This document shows, piece after piece, positions 19,246 to 27,425 of a DNA stretch of 64,000 nt. Position 1 is the stretch's first letter. Every line of letters starts with the position of its first letter. The notes beneath the pieces were generated by a model, which was not told where the DNA came from, did no database searches, and saw nothing but the letters and a program-made list of their open reading frames with translations. Both the position numbers and the translations under genes were made by a program. Source of the DNA: Terriglobia bacterium (lineage in GTDB: Bacteria > Acidobacteriota > Terriglobia > Terriglobales > Acidobacteriaceae). Location of the stretch: assembly GCA_020072585.1 (NCBI GenBank), contig JAIQGL010000016.1, positions 62,001 through 126,000 on the forward strand, written 5' to 3'.

Positions 19246-19302
19246 TATACTTGCTCGGGCATGAAGTCAACAAAATATTGACTTCTTTCTCGGGCAAGTA
19301 TA
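19246..19302. promoter_or_regulatory. Divergent promoter with 25-bp imperfect palindrome
   Basis: Arms 19246-19270 and 19278-19302 match in 21 of 25 positions (outer TATACTTGC, inner GAAGTCAA) around a 7-bp A/T centre. Each arm contains TTGACT as a -35 box pointing outwards, with TATAAG/TATACG-type -10 candidates at the outer end (15-17 bp spacing depending on choice). One promoter faces the DDE transposase and the other the P63C gene. The symmetry suggests one regulator controls both. Confidence 0.6.
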
Positions 19303-19312
19303 CGATGCAGCC

Positions 19313-20386
19313 ATGACAGAAGAATCCTTCACTCTCACATCGGAAGCAGCTAAAGAACTCTCCCAACTCGGAGCTGCGAAGGGCGGCGAAGCAAGGGCAG
19401 CGAAATTAAGCCCAGAGCGGCGACGGGAGATTGCGCGTGCTGCCGTTGAGGCCCGATGGGCCAAAGCTGGCAAAGAACCTGTTCCAATTGCAACACACGG
19501 TTCCCCTGACAGACCACTTAAGATCGCAGACATAGAAATCCAGGCTTACGTTCTGAGTGATGGCACCCGTGTGCTGTCTCAGGCGAGCTTCCTAGAGGCT
19601 ATGGGCAGGCACAGAAAAGCCAACGTGAAGCGCAAATGGACTGAAGAGCAAGTCCCTCCTATTTTGCACGGAAAGGCCATTAACGAGTTCATATCAAAGG
19701 AGATATTAGAGAAGAGCCGCCCGATAAAATTTCGTACGTCCCATGGCGTAATTGCTAGTGGATATCGCGCTGACCTTCTTCCCGATGTCTGCGAAATCTA
19801 TCTAAAGGCGCGCGATGCGGGTAAGCTTCCTGCGAATCAGACGCATATCGCAAAGCAGGCGGAAATACTAATACGCGGACTGGCCAACATTGGAATCATC
19901 GCCTTGGTTGATGAAGCAACCGGATATCAGGATGATCGAGCCAAGGACGCATTAGCTAAGATTCTAGAGAAGTTCATCACAAAAGAGTTGCGTCCCTATG
20001 TCCGCACATTTCCTACTGATTTTTACAAGGAAATGTTCAGACTCAGAAAGTGGCATTGGCCGGAATTGCCTGCAGACCAGCGAAAGAGGCCGATACTGGT
20101 AGGCAATCTTACGGATAATGTTATTTACGATCGACTAGCCCCCGGAGTTAAGCAGAGATTGAAGGAATTGATTGGAAGGGATGAAAACGGACGGTTAAAG
20201 AAGAAAATGTTTCAGCGGCTTACTGAAGAGGTTGGCGACCCTAAGCTAAGAGAGCACCTTGCTTCGGTCGTAGCCCTAATGAAAGCTGCCGACAGCTGGC
20301 CCCAGTTCATCGAAATGATTGATCGAGCCTTGCCAAAATACAAGCCCATGCCGTTATTCGACACTGTTCGGGAACTGAAGCCGTGA
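19313..20386 (+). CDS. P63C-domain protein
   Basis: 357 residues. The N-terminal segment AAKGGEARAAKLSPERRREIARAAVEARWAK is a basic helical motif seen in DNA-associated accessory proteins. The middle carries the P63C domain: GYRADLLPDVCEIYLKARDAGKLPANQTHIAKQAEILIRGLANIGIIALVDEATGYQ, followed by FYKEMFRLRKWHWPE. P63C proteins are found in mobile and accessory DNA and have no settled function. It is divergent from the DDE transposase and shares its palindromic promoter. It converges with two tiny genes 1 bp past its stop. Confidence 0.85.
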   Translation: MTEESFTLTSEAAKELSQLGAAKGGEARAAKLSPERRREIARAAVEARWAKAGKEPVPIATHGSPDRPLKIADIEIQAYVLSDGTRVLSQASFLEAMGRHRKANVKRKWTEEQVPPILHGKAINEFISKEILEKSRPIKFRTSHGVIASGYRADLLPDVCEIYLKARDAGKLPANQTHIAKQAEILIRGLANIGIIALVDEATGYQDDRAKDALAKILEKFITKELRPYVRTFPTDFYKEMFRLRKWHWPELPADQRKRPILVGNLTDNVIYDRLAPGVKQRLKELIGRDENGRLKKKMFQRLTEEVGDPKLREHLASVVALMKAADSWPQFIEMIDRALPKYKPMPLFDTVRELKP

Positions 20387-20387
20387 T

Positions 20388-20507
20388 TTAATCCTGCGTA
20401 GCCTGCCTGACGATCCGCGCAGCGGCTTGGTTAACGTCCTCCCGCTTGCGGGTCGTTTTCTTTGTGGCCTTCCGGGCTTTGGGCTTGGGTGTCTTATTTT
20501 TTGGCAT
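20388..20507 (-). CDS. 39-residue basic small protein
   Basis: Read from ATG 20507 to TAA 20388: a Lys/Arg/Thr/Pro-rich N-terminal half (MPKNKTPKPKARKATKK) followed by REDVNQAAARIVRQATQD. The second half resembles the tail of small acidobacterial hypothetical proteins that share ED(V/I)NQ(A/T)AxRIV. It starts 5 bp after the stop of the 70-residue gene at 20513 on the same strand, so the two are probably one transcript. There is no strong ribosome site (AGGGG 14 nt upstream), which fits translational coupling. Function unknown. Confidence 0.6.
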   Translation of the reverse strand: MPKNKTPKPKARKATKKTTRKREDVNQAAARIVRQATQD

Positions 20508-20512
20508 GAGGG

Positions 20513-20725
20513 TTATTTTACCCCTTTTCTTTTGACCGTTTCGTCCAGAGTGGTTTGCACCTCTTGGGTGAGAGTTGCCATGTCCTTGAGGTATCTGGGG
20601 TCTAAAAGTTTATTTCCGGCTATTTCTTCCAGCCGTTTCATGATGAATTGCAAAGAGCTATTGAGCATGACCAGCAGCCGATACATGCCCTCTTGCTCAC
20701 GGCTGCTAAACTCAAGATCAGCCAT
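20513..20725 (-). CDS. 70-residue hypothetical protein, paralogue of the gene at 10677
   Basis: An all-helical soluble protein starting at ATG 20725. It aligns along its whole length with the first 70 residues of the 101-residue protein at 10677 (shared MAD start, LNSSLQFIMKRLEEI versus LNRSFHFVIQRLDEL, and LTQEVQ in both). The upstream 75 bp contain a hairpin leader homologous to that of the paralogue. A 39-residue gene follows 5 bp later. Two leader-plus-gene copies within 10 kb suggest a duplicated family; the role is unknown. Confidence 0.72.
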   Translation of the reverse strand: MADLEFSSREQEGMYRLLVMLNSSLQFIMKRLEEIAGNKLLDPRYLKDMATLTQEVQTTLDETVKRKGVK

Positions 20726-20727
20726 TT

Positions 20728-20795
20728 GTCGCCTTTCTACGAAGGTGATTTGTGGTTAGGGGCGTTCCCGGTCTGAACACCGGAAGCGTCCCGCT
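20728..20795 (-). promoter_or_regulatory. Structured leader upstream of the 70-residue gene (copy B)
   Basis: Minus-strand RNA folds 20792-20780 against 20771-20759 as an imperfect 13-bp stem (two mismatches and one G-U) with an 8-nt loop. The outer sequence AGCGGGACGC, the closing GAACGC-CCCTAACC, and the following AAATC..CCTT..GTAG match copy A near 11013-11045 in order and spacing, although the inner stem sequences differ, as expected of a conserved structure. Confidence 0.5.
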
Positions 20796-20909
20796 CAAGT
20801 TATGGCTTAATTTTTGATCGAAAACAAGGGCCGGGAAATTCAAACTGTACCACTACCGAAAAGCTCCTTTGCTTGCAACTCCTTAGTTCAATGTGTTACA
20901 CACAGAAGC

Positions 20910-21680
20910 ATGCGCAACTGGATGCGCGAGCGCATGAAGCGCCGTAAAAAGAAACCCGAGAACGAGACGGAGGCGACTGGCAAAGTAGGCCAGCAAAAGC
21001 CTCTGGTTGATGAGTTTCACCCCCAACCCATTGTCCCCACATACGATGAAGGGACTACTGAGGCACCTGAGGCGCACCACCCCGCTATCGAAACGGCTCC
21101 AGCAGAAGAGCCCCGGATGGAAACAGAAGTTCAGCCTGAATCGCCCACAGCTCCGCCACCCGGCACCCCGGAACAGCGCCCGGTGCAGCAGGTGGGCAAA
21201 ACTTCCGCGCGTCCCCCTAAAGGCGTGGTTGTTTTGGCCATAGGCCTGCCTGGCTCAGGAAAAACGACATGGTTTAAGCGCCGGGGTGTCACGCCTCTTT
21301 CCAGTGACATGCTGCGCTCCATCCTTTTTGACGACATTACCGAGCAGCGTTATCAGGGACTGGTTTTTTCCACCCTTCGTTCCTTGCTGCGGGCCCGTCT
21401 TATTGCCCGGATGCCATGGAATTATGTGGATGCCAGCAATCTGGCGCCGCACGAACGCCGCCAATGGATCAAAATGGCCAAAGGCTTTGGCTATGAGGTT
21501 CATGCAGTGTTTTTTGACGTGCCTCTGGAAGTCTGCCTGGAACGCAACCGTAAACGTGAACGGCAAGTAAAAGAAGACGTGGTTCAGCGCATGGCAGCCA
21601 AGCTCAAGGCGCCTGGTTTTGAAGAAGGGTTCGCCAAGATCACTGTAGTACGGGTAAAGCGTTCAGGCGAAGCGACCTAG
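20910..21680 (+). CDS. P-loop kinase-like ATP-binding protein
   Basis: 256 residues from ATG 20910; an ATG at 20814 would add 32 residues without protein character. The first ~110 residues are a charged, Pro/Glu-rich low-complexity region (RMKRRKKKPENETEAT...). The kinase domain follows: Walker A VLAIGLPGSGKTTWFKR, SSDMLRSILFDD (like the DxxR of polynucleotide/zeta-toxin-type kinases), YVDASNLAPHERRQWI, and VFFDVPLEVCLERNRKRERQV (lid arginines). It is of the AAA_33/polynucleotide-kinase-like class. The substrate could be a nucleic acid 5' end or a small molecule; not decidable here. Confidence 0.8.
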   Translation: MRNWMRERMKRRKKKPENETEATGKVGQQKPLVDEFHPQPIVPTYDEGTTEAPEAHHPAIETAPAEEPRMETEVQPESPTAPPPGTPEQRPVQQVGKTSARPPKGVVVLAIGLPGSGKTTWFKRRGVTPLSSDMLRSILFDDITEQRYQGLVFSTLRSLLRARLIARMPWNYVDASNLAPHERRQWIKMAKGFGYEVHAVFFDVPLEVCLERNRKRERQVKEDVVQRMAAKLKAPGFEEGFAKITVVRVKRSGEAT

Positions 21681-21697
21681 AAGCGTCCGGGGGCAAT

Positions 21698-22453
21698 TTA
21701 TCCCCGGGCAAAATGCACCAGGGCGAAGATCCCGAACCACAGGAACGCCAGATAGTGCCAGTACCATCCGGTTACCTCAACGGCAATCCGCTGTGATTCA
21801 AACCGGATGGCCATCAGGCGTCCTGCAACCGCATAAAGCAAGACCAACAAGCCGCCCACCAGGTGGACGGCATGCGTCCCGGTCAGGATATAGAACAGCG
21901 AACGGCTTGGACTTGAGTCAAGAAACACACCCTGATGGCGCAGGCTGTTCCATACCAGAATCTGTCCCGCCAAAAAGAAGCATCCCAGCAATACCGTGAT
22001 TCCCAGCCACGGCATATCGCGTTTCATCCGCGGAGGGACAATGCCCATTGCAGCGAACTCTTCTTTCCTGGCCATGGAGCGCCGTGCCAATTCCAGGGTC
22101 GTACTGCTCAGGAGTAGGAGCAGGGAATTCAGCCACAATTGCAGATAGGGAAGGTGGAGAGGGACCCAATCATGTATCCACCTGTGGGCGTCTTCGTCAT
22201 AACGGCCTTTGCCCATGCGGAAAACGTACACCATGGTCAGAAGAACGAAGATTGCTGTAACCGAGATGATGCAGAGCATCATGCCGATGCGGTAGCGGCG
22301 CATGCGCTGCTCGCGTGACCGGAAGTCCCCAGAACCGCCATGATCGCCGTCATCACCTCCGCCATATCCTCGGCGGTGCGGGATTTTGCCCGGACCTCCG
22401 CCGCCCAGCTTAGGTTTGCGTTCGATCTCTACGCGGTCGCCAATGATCGGCAT
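21698..22453 (-). CDS. ctaE: Cytochrome c oxidase subunit III
   Basis: 251 residues. A glycine-rich charged N-terminal tail (about 50 residues) precedes five transmembrane helices. Family features include LWLNSLLLLLSSTTLELARR, LFYILTGTHAVHLVGGLL (with the conserved His/Glu-type positions), and the final VEVTGWYWHYLAFLWFGIFALVHF. It is the third structural gene of the oxidase and lies 30 bp after subunit I. It converges with the P-loop kinase gene; a short CCGGGG/CCCCGG hairpin (21687-21707) at the junction might end both transcripts. Confidence 0.93.
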   Translation of the reverse strand: MPIIGDRVEIERKPKLGGGGPGKIPHRRGYGGGDDGDHGGSGDFRSREQRMRRYRIGMMLCIISVTAIFVLLTMVYVFRMGKGRYDEDAHRWIHDWVPLHLPYLQLWLNSLLLLLSSTTLELARRSMARKEEFAAMGIVPPRMKRDMPWLGITVLLGCFFLAGQILVWNSLRHQGVFLDSSPSRSLFYILTGTHAVHLVGGLLVLLYAVAGRLMAIRFESQRIAVEVTGWYWHYLAFLWFGIFALVHFARG

Positions 22454-22483
22454 CAGACTACTCAGATGGCGTTTCTGCCTGCT

Positions 22484-24205
22484 CTAGCTGGCTGGAGCGT
22501 CCTGCATGACAAAATCCTTTTCAGCCCCAGTCACGTTGTACTCATACGGTCCGTGACTTACCTGCGGCCGTTGTACGCCAAAACCCTCTTCCGGCGCGGG
22601 AGATGGCAAAGCCCACTCCAGCGTAGTGCACTCCCAGGGATTGGCGTCTGCTGCCGGTCCTCTCCGCATGCTCCAGAACAGGTTCACCATAAAGATGATC
22701 TGTCCGGAGATGGTGACGATGGCCGCCACGGTAATGAATTTTTGCAATGGCGCCATTGCCGCTACATATTGTACGCCGGTCAGATCGGAATAGCGCCGTG
22801 GATGTCCAGCAATTCCCAGCAGGTGCATGGGCATGAATGTGGCATAGGCGCCAAATAATGTGATCCAGAAGTGCAGACGGCCCAGACGCTCGTTCATCAT
22901 TCGCCCGAACATCTTGGGAAACCAGAAGTATGTTGCGGAGAAAATGGCAAACAGCCCGGCCATGGCCATAATCAAATGAAAATGCGCGACTACGAAATAT
23001 GTGTCGTGCAGGTAGGTATCGAGGGCCGGCTGGGCCAGAATGGGGCCGGTCAGTCCGCCAGTGATGAACAATGACACAAAGCCGGCGGAAAACAAGAGCG
23101 GTGTGGCATAGCGAATCTTCCCGCCATAGAGGGTAGCTACCCAGTTAAATGTTTTGATGGCTGAAGGGACCGCAATGGCCGTGGTAAGAGTGGAGAACGC
23201 GAACCCTGCATATGGATTCATGCCGCTGGTAAACATATGGTGCCCCCAGACCATGAAGCCTAATGCTCCAATCGCCAGCGTGGCGCCAACCATGGCTTTG
23301 TATCCAAAGACTGGTTTGCGGGCAAAGACTGCCAGAAGGTGCGATGTGATCCCCATCGCCGGCAGGATAGCGATATAAACTTCTGGGTGTCCGAAGAACC
23401 AAAACAGATGCTGCCACAGCAGCGCCGAACCTCCGGAGTGCTCTATCGATTTGCCGCTAACCAGTAATCCGCCGGGTATAAAAAAATTTGTTCCCGCATG
23501 CCGGTCCAGCATCAGCATGGTCAGCGCAACCAGCAATATGCTGAAGGCCAAAAGGATCAGGATGGCCGTGACGAACCAGGCCCAGCACGTGAGTGGCATG
23601 CGCATCCAGGTCATCCCCGGTGCACGATATCGAATTGTGGTGATCACAAAGCCGATCGCGCTGAGGAGCGAAGCGACACAGAACAGGCCGATGCTGACTA
23701 GCCACAGATCTGTTCCCAGAGCTTGACCTGGCCCGGCAGATGCCAATGCGCTCAGCGGGGGATATTGCGTCCAGCCTGCTCCCGAGGCACCGCCTGGAAC
23801 GAAAAATGTTGCTATCAGAACCAGGAACGAGACAAAGGCGATCCAGAATCCGGCGGCCGTGAGCCGGGGAAAAGCCATTTTCGGCGCGCCGAGTTGCAGC
23901 GGAAGAAAGAATGTCCCAAAGCCGCTTTGCGGCACGGTTGAGAGCACAAAAAAGACCATCAACGTTCCATGCATGGTCAGGTAGGCCAGATAATTTTCCG
24001 GCTTGATTTCACCCAGGAAGGGGATTGCCGCCTTTGGCCAGACCAGATGAATGCGCATCAGCAGTGAGAGCCACGCTCCAGCCAGCACCGCAGCCAACGA
24101 GAGAAAGAAGTATTGCCGTCCGATGACTTTGTGGTCTGTGCTGAAGGTATGCCGGAAAAAGCCTGGCTTTTCTGAAGAACCCGGATTGGAGGTCGATGTC
24201 GGCAT
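22484..24205 (-). CDS. ctaD: Cytochrome c oxidase subunit I (aa3 type)
   Basis: 573 residues with 12 predicted helices. Haem and copper ligands are readable: TMHGTLM (low-spin haem His), FFGHPEVYIAILPAMGI (CuB His covalently paired to Tyr), WGHHMFTSGM (two CuB His), and DTYFVVAHFHLIMAMAG (haem a3 and haem a His). HPEVY and the K-channel region indicate an A-type oxygen-reducing oxidase. It reduces O2 to water and pumps protons in the inner membrane. Order on the strand is subunit II, I, III, with pdxT immediately before. Confidence 0.97.
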   Translation of the reverse strand: MPTSTSNPGSSEKPGFFRHTFSTDHKVIGRQYFFLSLAAVLAGAWLSLLMRIHLVWPKAAIPFLGEIKPENYLAYLTMHGTLMVFFVLSTVPQSGFGTFFLPLQLGAPKMAFPRLTAAGFWIAFVSFLVLIATFFVPGGASGAGWTQYPPLSALASAGPGQALGTDLWLVSIGLFCVASLLSAIGFVITTIRYRAPGMTWMRMPLTCWAWFVTAILILLAFSILLVALTMLMLDRHAGTNFFIPGGLLVSGKSIEHSGGSALLWQHLFWFFGHPEVYIAILPAMGITSHLLAVFARKPVFGYKAMVGATLAIGALGFMVWGHHMFTSGMNPYAGFAFSTLTTAIAVPSAIKTFNWVATLYGGKIRYATPLLFSAGFVSLFITGGLTGPILAQPALDTYLHDTYFVVAHFHLIMAMAGLFAIFSATYFWFPKMFGRMMNERLGRLHFWITLFGAYATFMPMHLLGIAGHPRRYSDLTGVQYVAAMAPLQKFITVAAIVTISGQIIFMVNLFWSMRRGPAADANPWECTTLEWALPSPAPEEGFGVQRPQVSHGPYEYNVTGAEKDFVMQDAPAS

Positions 24206-24244
24206 TAGTTGATGGTCGTCCCAAACTCCGTCAGGACGATGATT

Positions 24245-25036
24245 TCATTCTCCTGAGGTCTTCGCATGCGCTTTCAGCCACTTTTCAAACTCTTGCTCCG
24301 TTACCACCCGTACCGTGGCCCGCATTCTGTAGTGCCCAATGCCGCACAGTTCGGCACAGGCGATTTCATACACGCCTGTCTGCGTGGGCGTGAAGTGTGA
24401 ATGGATTTCCATGCCGGGAACGGTGTCCTGCTTAAAGCGCATGGCAGGGATAAAAAGGCTGTGAATCACATCCTGAGCGCGCAGGTGCAACTGCACTACA
24501 TGGCCCACAGGCAGGACCATAACAGTTGAGACAAAGTCATCGCGTCCTGCCGGGTCGGCGGGATCAATGCCAAGCGGATTTCCCTCATCGGCCTTGGCAA
24601 ACTTCTGCGCGTCAATCCGCCCGAAAACGCCATCCGGTCCCGGATAGCGGAAGTACCACTGAAACTGTGCTCCGGTAACTTCAAGCGGTATCTGGCCTGC
24701 TGGCTCAGAGATCATCGTGCTGGACCACAGGCGGTCGCCTGAAATATGGAGCCAGAAAAAGACTGCTGTGATGGCAAGGGTCCACGTAACTTCCAGCCGC
24801 CAGCTTCCGCCGGAAGCTTTGCCATTGCTACGTGTTTTTTTAGATAAGACGTACGCCAGAACCAGATGCGCAGCAACAAACATGGCTCCAAGCACCCAGA
24901 ATGCGATCTTGAATTGGTGGTCGATCAGCGCGGACTGCGAAGACACACCGGCCGGGAACCAGTAAGGCTGAGCCAGAAAAAGATAGAGACAGCCCAGGAC
25001 GACGAGCAGTATCCCGAGCCGGAGCGCGGCAGACAT
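24245..25036 (-). CDS. ctaC: Cytochrome c oxidase subunit II
   Basis: 263 residues with two N-terminal helices (about 5-22 and 43-63) and a periplasmic cupredoxin domain. The CuA site is present: one His in VIHSLFIPAMRFKQDTVPGM and CAELCGIGHYRM with both Cys, the Glu-adjacent His and the Met. There is no C-terminal haem c extension, so it accepts electrons from a separate cytochrome c. Its ATG overlaps the pdxT stop (TAATG). Confidence 0.95.
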   Translation of the reverse strand: MSAALRLGILLVVLGCLYLFLAQPYWFPAGVSSQSALIDHQFKIAFWVLGAMFVAAHLVLAYVLSKKTRSNGKASGGSWRLEVTWTLAITAVFFWLHISGDRLWSSTMISEPAGQIPLEVTGAQFQWYFRYPGPDGVFGRIDAQKFAKADEGNPLGIDPADPAGRDDFVSTVMVLPVGHVVQLHLRAQDVIHSLFIPAMRFKQDTVPGMEIHSHFTPTQTGVYEIACAELCGIGHYRMRATVRVVTEQEFEKWLKAHAKTSGE

Positions 25037-25614
25037 TATTTTGACCGATGGCCGTTCTTCACCATCTTCAGAAACTCCTGGTGCACGCGTGTGTCTTCTG
25101 ACAGTTCTGGATGGAATGTTGCGGCCATGGTTTTGCCCTGGCGTACCAGCACGGGATCACCACCCGATTTAGCCAATACCTCCACTCCTTTGCCAGTACG
25201 CACAATTTTAGGCGCGCGAATGAATACCATCTCCAGAGGCTTGTCACCGAGCTTGGTGCGGACTTCGCGAATGGAGCTATCTATTTGACGGCCGTAAGCG
25301 TTGCGCCGAATGCTTATATCCATTGCGTTAAGCGATTGCTGGGGCGGGTTCTCAACCTGATTGGCGAGCAGAATGGCGCCGGCGCAGGTTCCAAACGTTG
25401 GCTTGGTCCTGACGAAGTCGCGCAGCTTTTCCAGGAAGCCGTGTTCAGCAAGAAAGTTCAGAAAGGTACTGGATTCACCACCGGGAATGACGATGCCGTC
25501 AATGGCATCCAGTTGCTCCGGTTTGCGAACCAGTGTGACATTGGCGCCCAACTGCTCCAGCCGCACCTTGTGCGCTTCATAGTCACCCTGGATGGCTAGG
25601 ACACCAATGGTCAT
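25036..25614 (-). CDS. pdxT: Pyridoxal 5'-phosphate synthase glutaminase subunit
   Basis: 192 residues, class I glutamine amidotransferase. Motifs are GIVIPGGESST, the nucleophile Cys77 in TFGTCAGAILLA, and the His/Glu pair in ATFHPELSED. It releases ammonia from glutamine for PdxS. Its partner pdxS lies upstream, separated by 158 bp. The stop overlaps the subunit II start of cytochrome oxidase by one base. Confidence 0.96.
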   Translation of the reverse strand: MTIGVLAIQGDYEAHKVRLEQLGANVTLVRKPEQLDAIDGIVIPGGESSTFLNFLAEHGFLEKLRDFVRTKPTFGTCAGAILLANQVENPPQQSLNAMDISIRRNAYGRQIDSSIREVRTKLGDKPLEMVFIRAPKIVRTGKGVEVLAKSGGDPVLVRQGKTMAATFHPELSEDTRVHQEFLKMVKNGHRSK

Positions 25615-25772
25615 GTTTTTGTTCTTTGTTCCGAGCGAAGCGAGGGGACCCCTTATGATCTCGCTTACTCCTTAAGGATTGATATGTTTCAATCTCAACT
25701 GGATGCAGATATTTGTTGCGGATGAGCTGTCGTGGGGGCTCCCTCACTTCGTTCGGGATGTAAGAAAAAGCC

Positions 25773-26783
25773 CTACCACCCTCTCGTCTGCAGCAAATCA
25801 CCTTCAGCCATCGCAGCCACAGCCAGCCCTTTCATCGCGCCCACTAGGTCTTCGCTAACTTCAAGTAACACTTTAGGATCGTCAAAGTGCGTACACGCGC
25901 GGACGATGGCTTTTGCGCGCTTCTCCGCTTCAGCGGGTTCGCAGAAATTCAGCCCATCCGCCATGAAAATACCCGAGCCCACAAATACGGCTTCTGCTCC
26001 GAGTTGCCGAACCAGGGCTGCGTCGGCAGGGGTGGCAATCCCTCCGGCAGAGAAGTTAGGGACAGGTAGTTTGCCGGTTTTAGCGACGAGGCGAACTAGC
26101 TCCACCGGAGCGCCGAGCTCTTTTGCCTGAGCATAAAGTTCTTGTTCAGAGAGAACCTTTAACATATTCATTTCACGCACGATCTGGCGCATGTGCTTCA
26201 CGGCGTGCACCACGTCGCCGGTGCCGGCTTCACCTTTGGTGCGGATCATCGCCGCACCTTCGGCAATGCGCCGCAATGCCTCACCCAGATTACGTGCGCC
26301 GCAGACAAACGGTGTCTTGAACGCATGTTTGTCCACATGGTGGGCTTCGTCAGCCGGGGTCAGTACTTCAGACTCGTCAATGTAATCCACGCCCAGCGCT
26401 TGCAGGATTTGCGCCTCAGCGAAGTGTCCGATGCGGCACTTGGCCATCACAGGAATGGAGACCGTGTCCATGATCTCGCGGATCTTCTTAGGGGACGCCA
26501 TGCGGGCCACACCACCCTGGGCGCGAATCTGCGCCGGCACACGCTCCAGCGCCATTACCGCGGCCGCGCCGGCTTTCTCAGCGATCTCCGCCTGCCGGGC
26601 ATCGGTCACGTCCATGATCACGCCACCCTTAAGCATCTCCGCCAGCCCGGTCTTAAGCCGTAGCCCAGTGCTCAGGAGAGTGCCGCCGCCGTTTGTGCCA
26701 GCAGTTGCAGAGTGGCCATTCGAGATCGATTTTGGGCTGCGCCCAGCGGACATTACTTCCTTTTTTCCCCGCGATTTAGACAT
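25773..26783 (-). CDS. pdxS: Pyridoxal 5'-phosphate synthase lyase subunit
   Basis: 336 residues; about 40 residues longer at the N terminus than typical PdxS ([20 protein letters not shown]..., low complexity). The (beta/alpha)8 barrel shows [51 protein letters not shown], and [15 protein letters not shown]. With PdxT it makes PLP from ribose 5-phosphate, glyceraldehyde 3-phosphate and glutamine. A start nearer the barrel is possible (for example the Met at residue 11). Confidence 0.96.
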   Translation of the reverse strand: MSKSRGKKEVMSAGRSPKSISNGHSATAGTNGGGTLLSTGLRLKTGLAEMLKGGVIMDVTDARQAEIAEKAGAAAVMALERVPAQIRAQGGVARMASPKKIREIMDTVSIPVMAKCRIGHFAEAQILQALGVDYIDESEVLTPADEAHHVDKHAFKTPFVCGARNLGEALRRIAEGAAMIRTKGEAGTGDVVHAVKHMRQIVREMNMLKVLSEQELYAQAKELGAPVELVRLVAKTGKLPVPNFSAGGIATPADAALVRQLGAEAVFVGSGIFMADGLNFCEPAEAEKRAKAIVRACTHFDDPKVLLEVSEDLVGAMKGLAVAAMAEGDLLQTRGW

Positions 26784-26881
26784 TGCAAACTCCTGCGCCG
26801 CGTCACACCATACGCCACGGCGAAACTTGTAGGGATGAACAATCTATTTTACTCGGTTGGAGGCATTTCTGCTTGCTGGAA

Positions 26882-27391
26882 TCACACCTGTGTCCCATCC
26901 AAAGTGGAACTGATTCCTGGCGGTCTTCCATGCTGGGCGAACATCTTTTCTGGATCAATGGCAACAAAGGTCCCTTTGCTGCGCGCCAGGACTTCGCCCT
27001 TGTCGTTCTTGATCTCAGCCACATTGATATGCCTGCGTCCATCCACACTTTGTTCATGCGCTGTGACGGTCAAGGGTATGCCCAACGGCACGGGCCGCAG
27101 ATACCTGATCTCCATGGACCCGGTAAGCGCCAGCACGTTGCGGAACTTGTTCACCTTACCCATGGCTTCATCCAATATAGTGGCGATAATTCCGCCGTGG
27201 GCGTGGCCCGGAGGGCCTGTAAAACGGCGCGACAGCTTGAAATGGCAAACGGCCTGGCGTGTATCTTCATCGAGCGAGAACCTGAGTCGCATGCCCTGAG
27301 GATTGTCATGGCCGCAGCCGAAGCAGTGGTTCTTGCGGGGTTTGGGCTTACCGTGAACTGCGTGGCCGTGGGAGATTTTGTGTTTCGCCAT
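26882..27391 (-). CDS. PaaI-type hotdog thioesterase
   Basis: 169 residues. The hotdog signature PGHAHGGIIATILDEAMGK is the PaaI active site (HGG plus the Asp/Glu in LDEAMG). An N-terminal NHCFGCGHDNPQGMRLRF is the CFGCGxxNPxGL motif common in this subgroup. It would hydrolyse acyl-CoA thioesters; the acyl chain is not predictable. The methyltransferase gene starting at 28001 follows downstream, 34 bp away in the same direction of transcription? It lies at lower coordinates of neither; on this strand pdxS is next downstream, about 100 bp away. Confidence 0.85.
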   Translation of the reverse strand: MAKHKISHGHAVHGKPKPRKNHCFGCGHDNPQGMRLRFSLDEDTRQAVCHFKLSRRFTGPPGHAHGGIIATILDEAMGKVNKFRNVLALTGSMEIRYLRPVPLGIPLTVTAHEQSVDGRRHINVAEIKNDKGEVLARSKGTFVAIDPEKMFAQHGRPPGISSTLDGTQV

Positions 27392-27425
27392 GGGTGAAGG
27401 AGAGATTTTAACATTTACAGAACAG

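Noticed and set aside
18380-19312. Terminal inverted repeats of an insertion sequence
   Set aside because: The sequences on either side of the transposase gene do not match in inverse orientation, and no target duplication is visible; the only palindrome is the divergent promoter.
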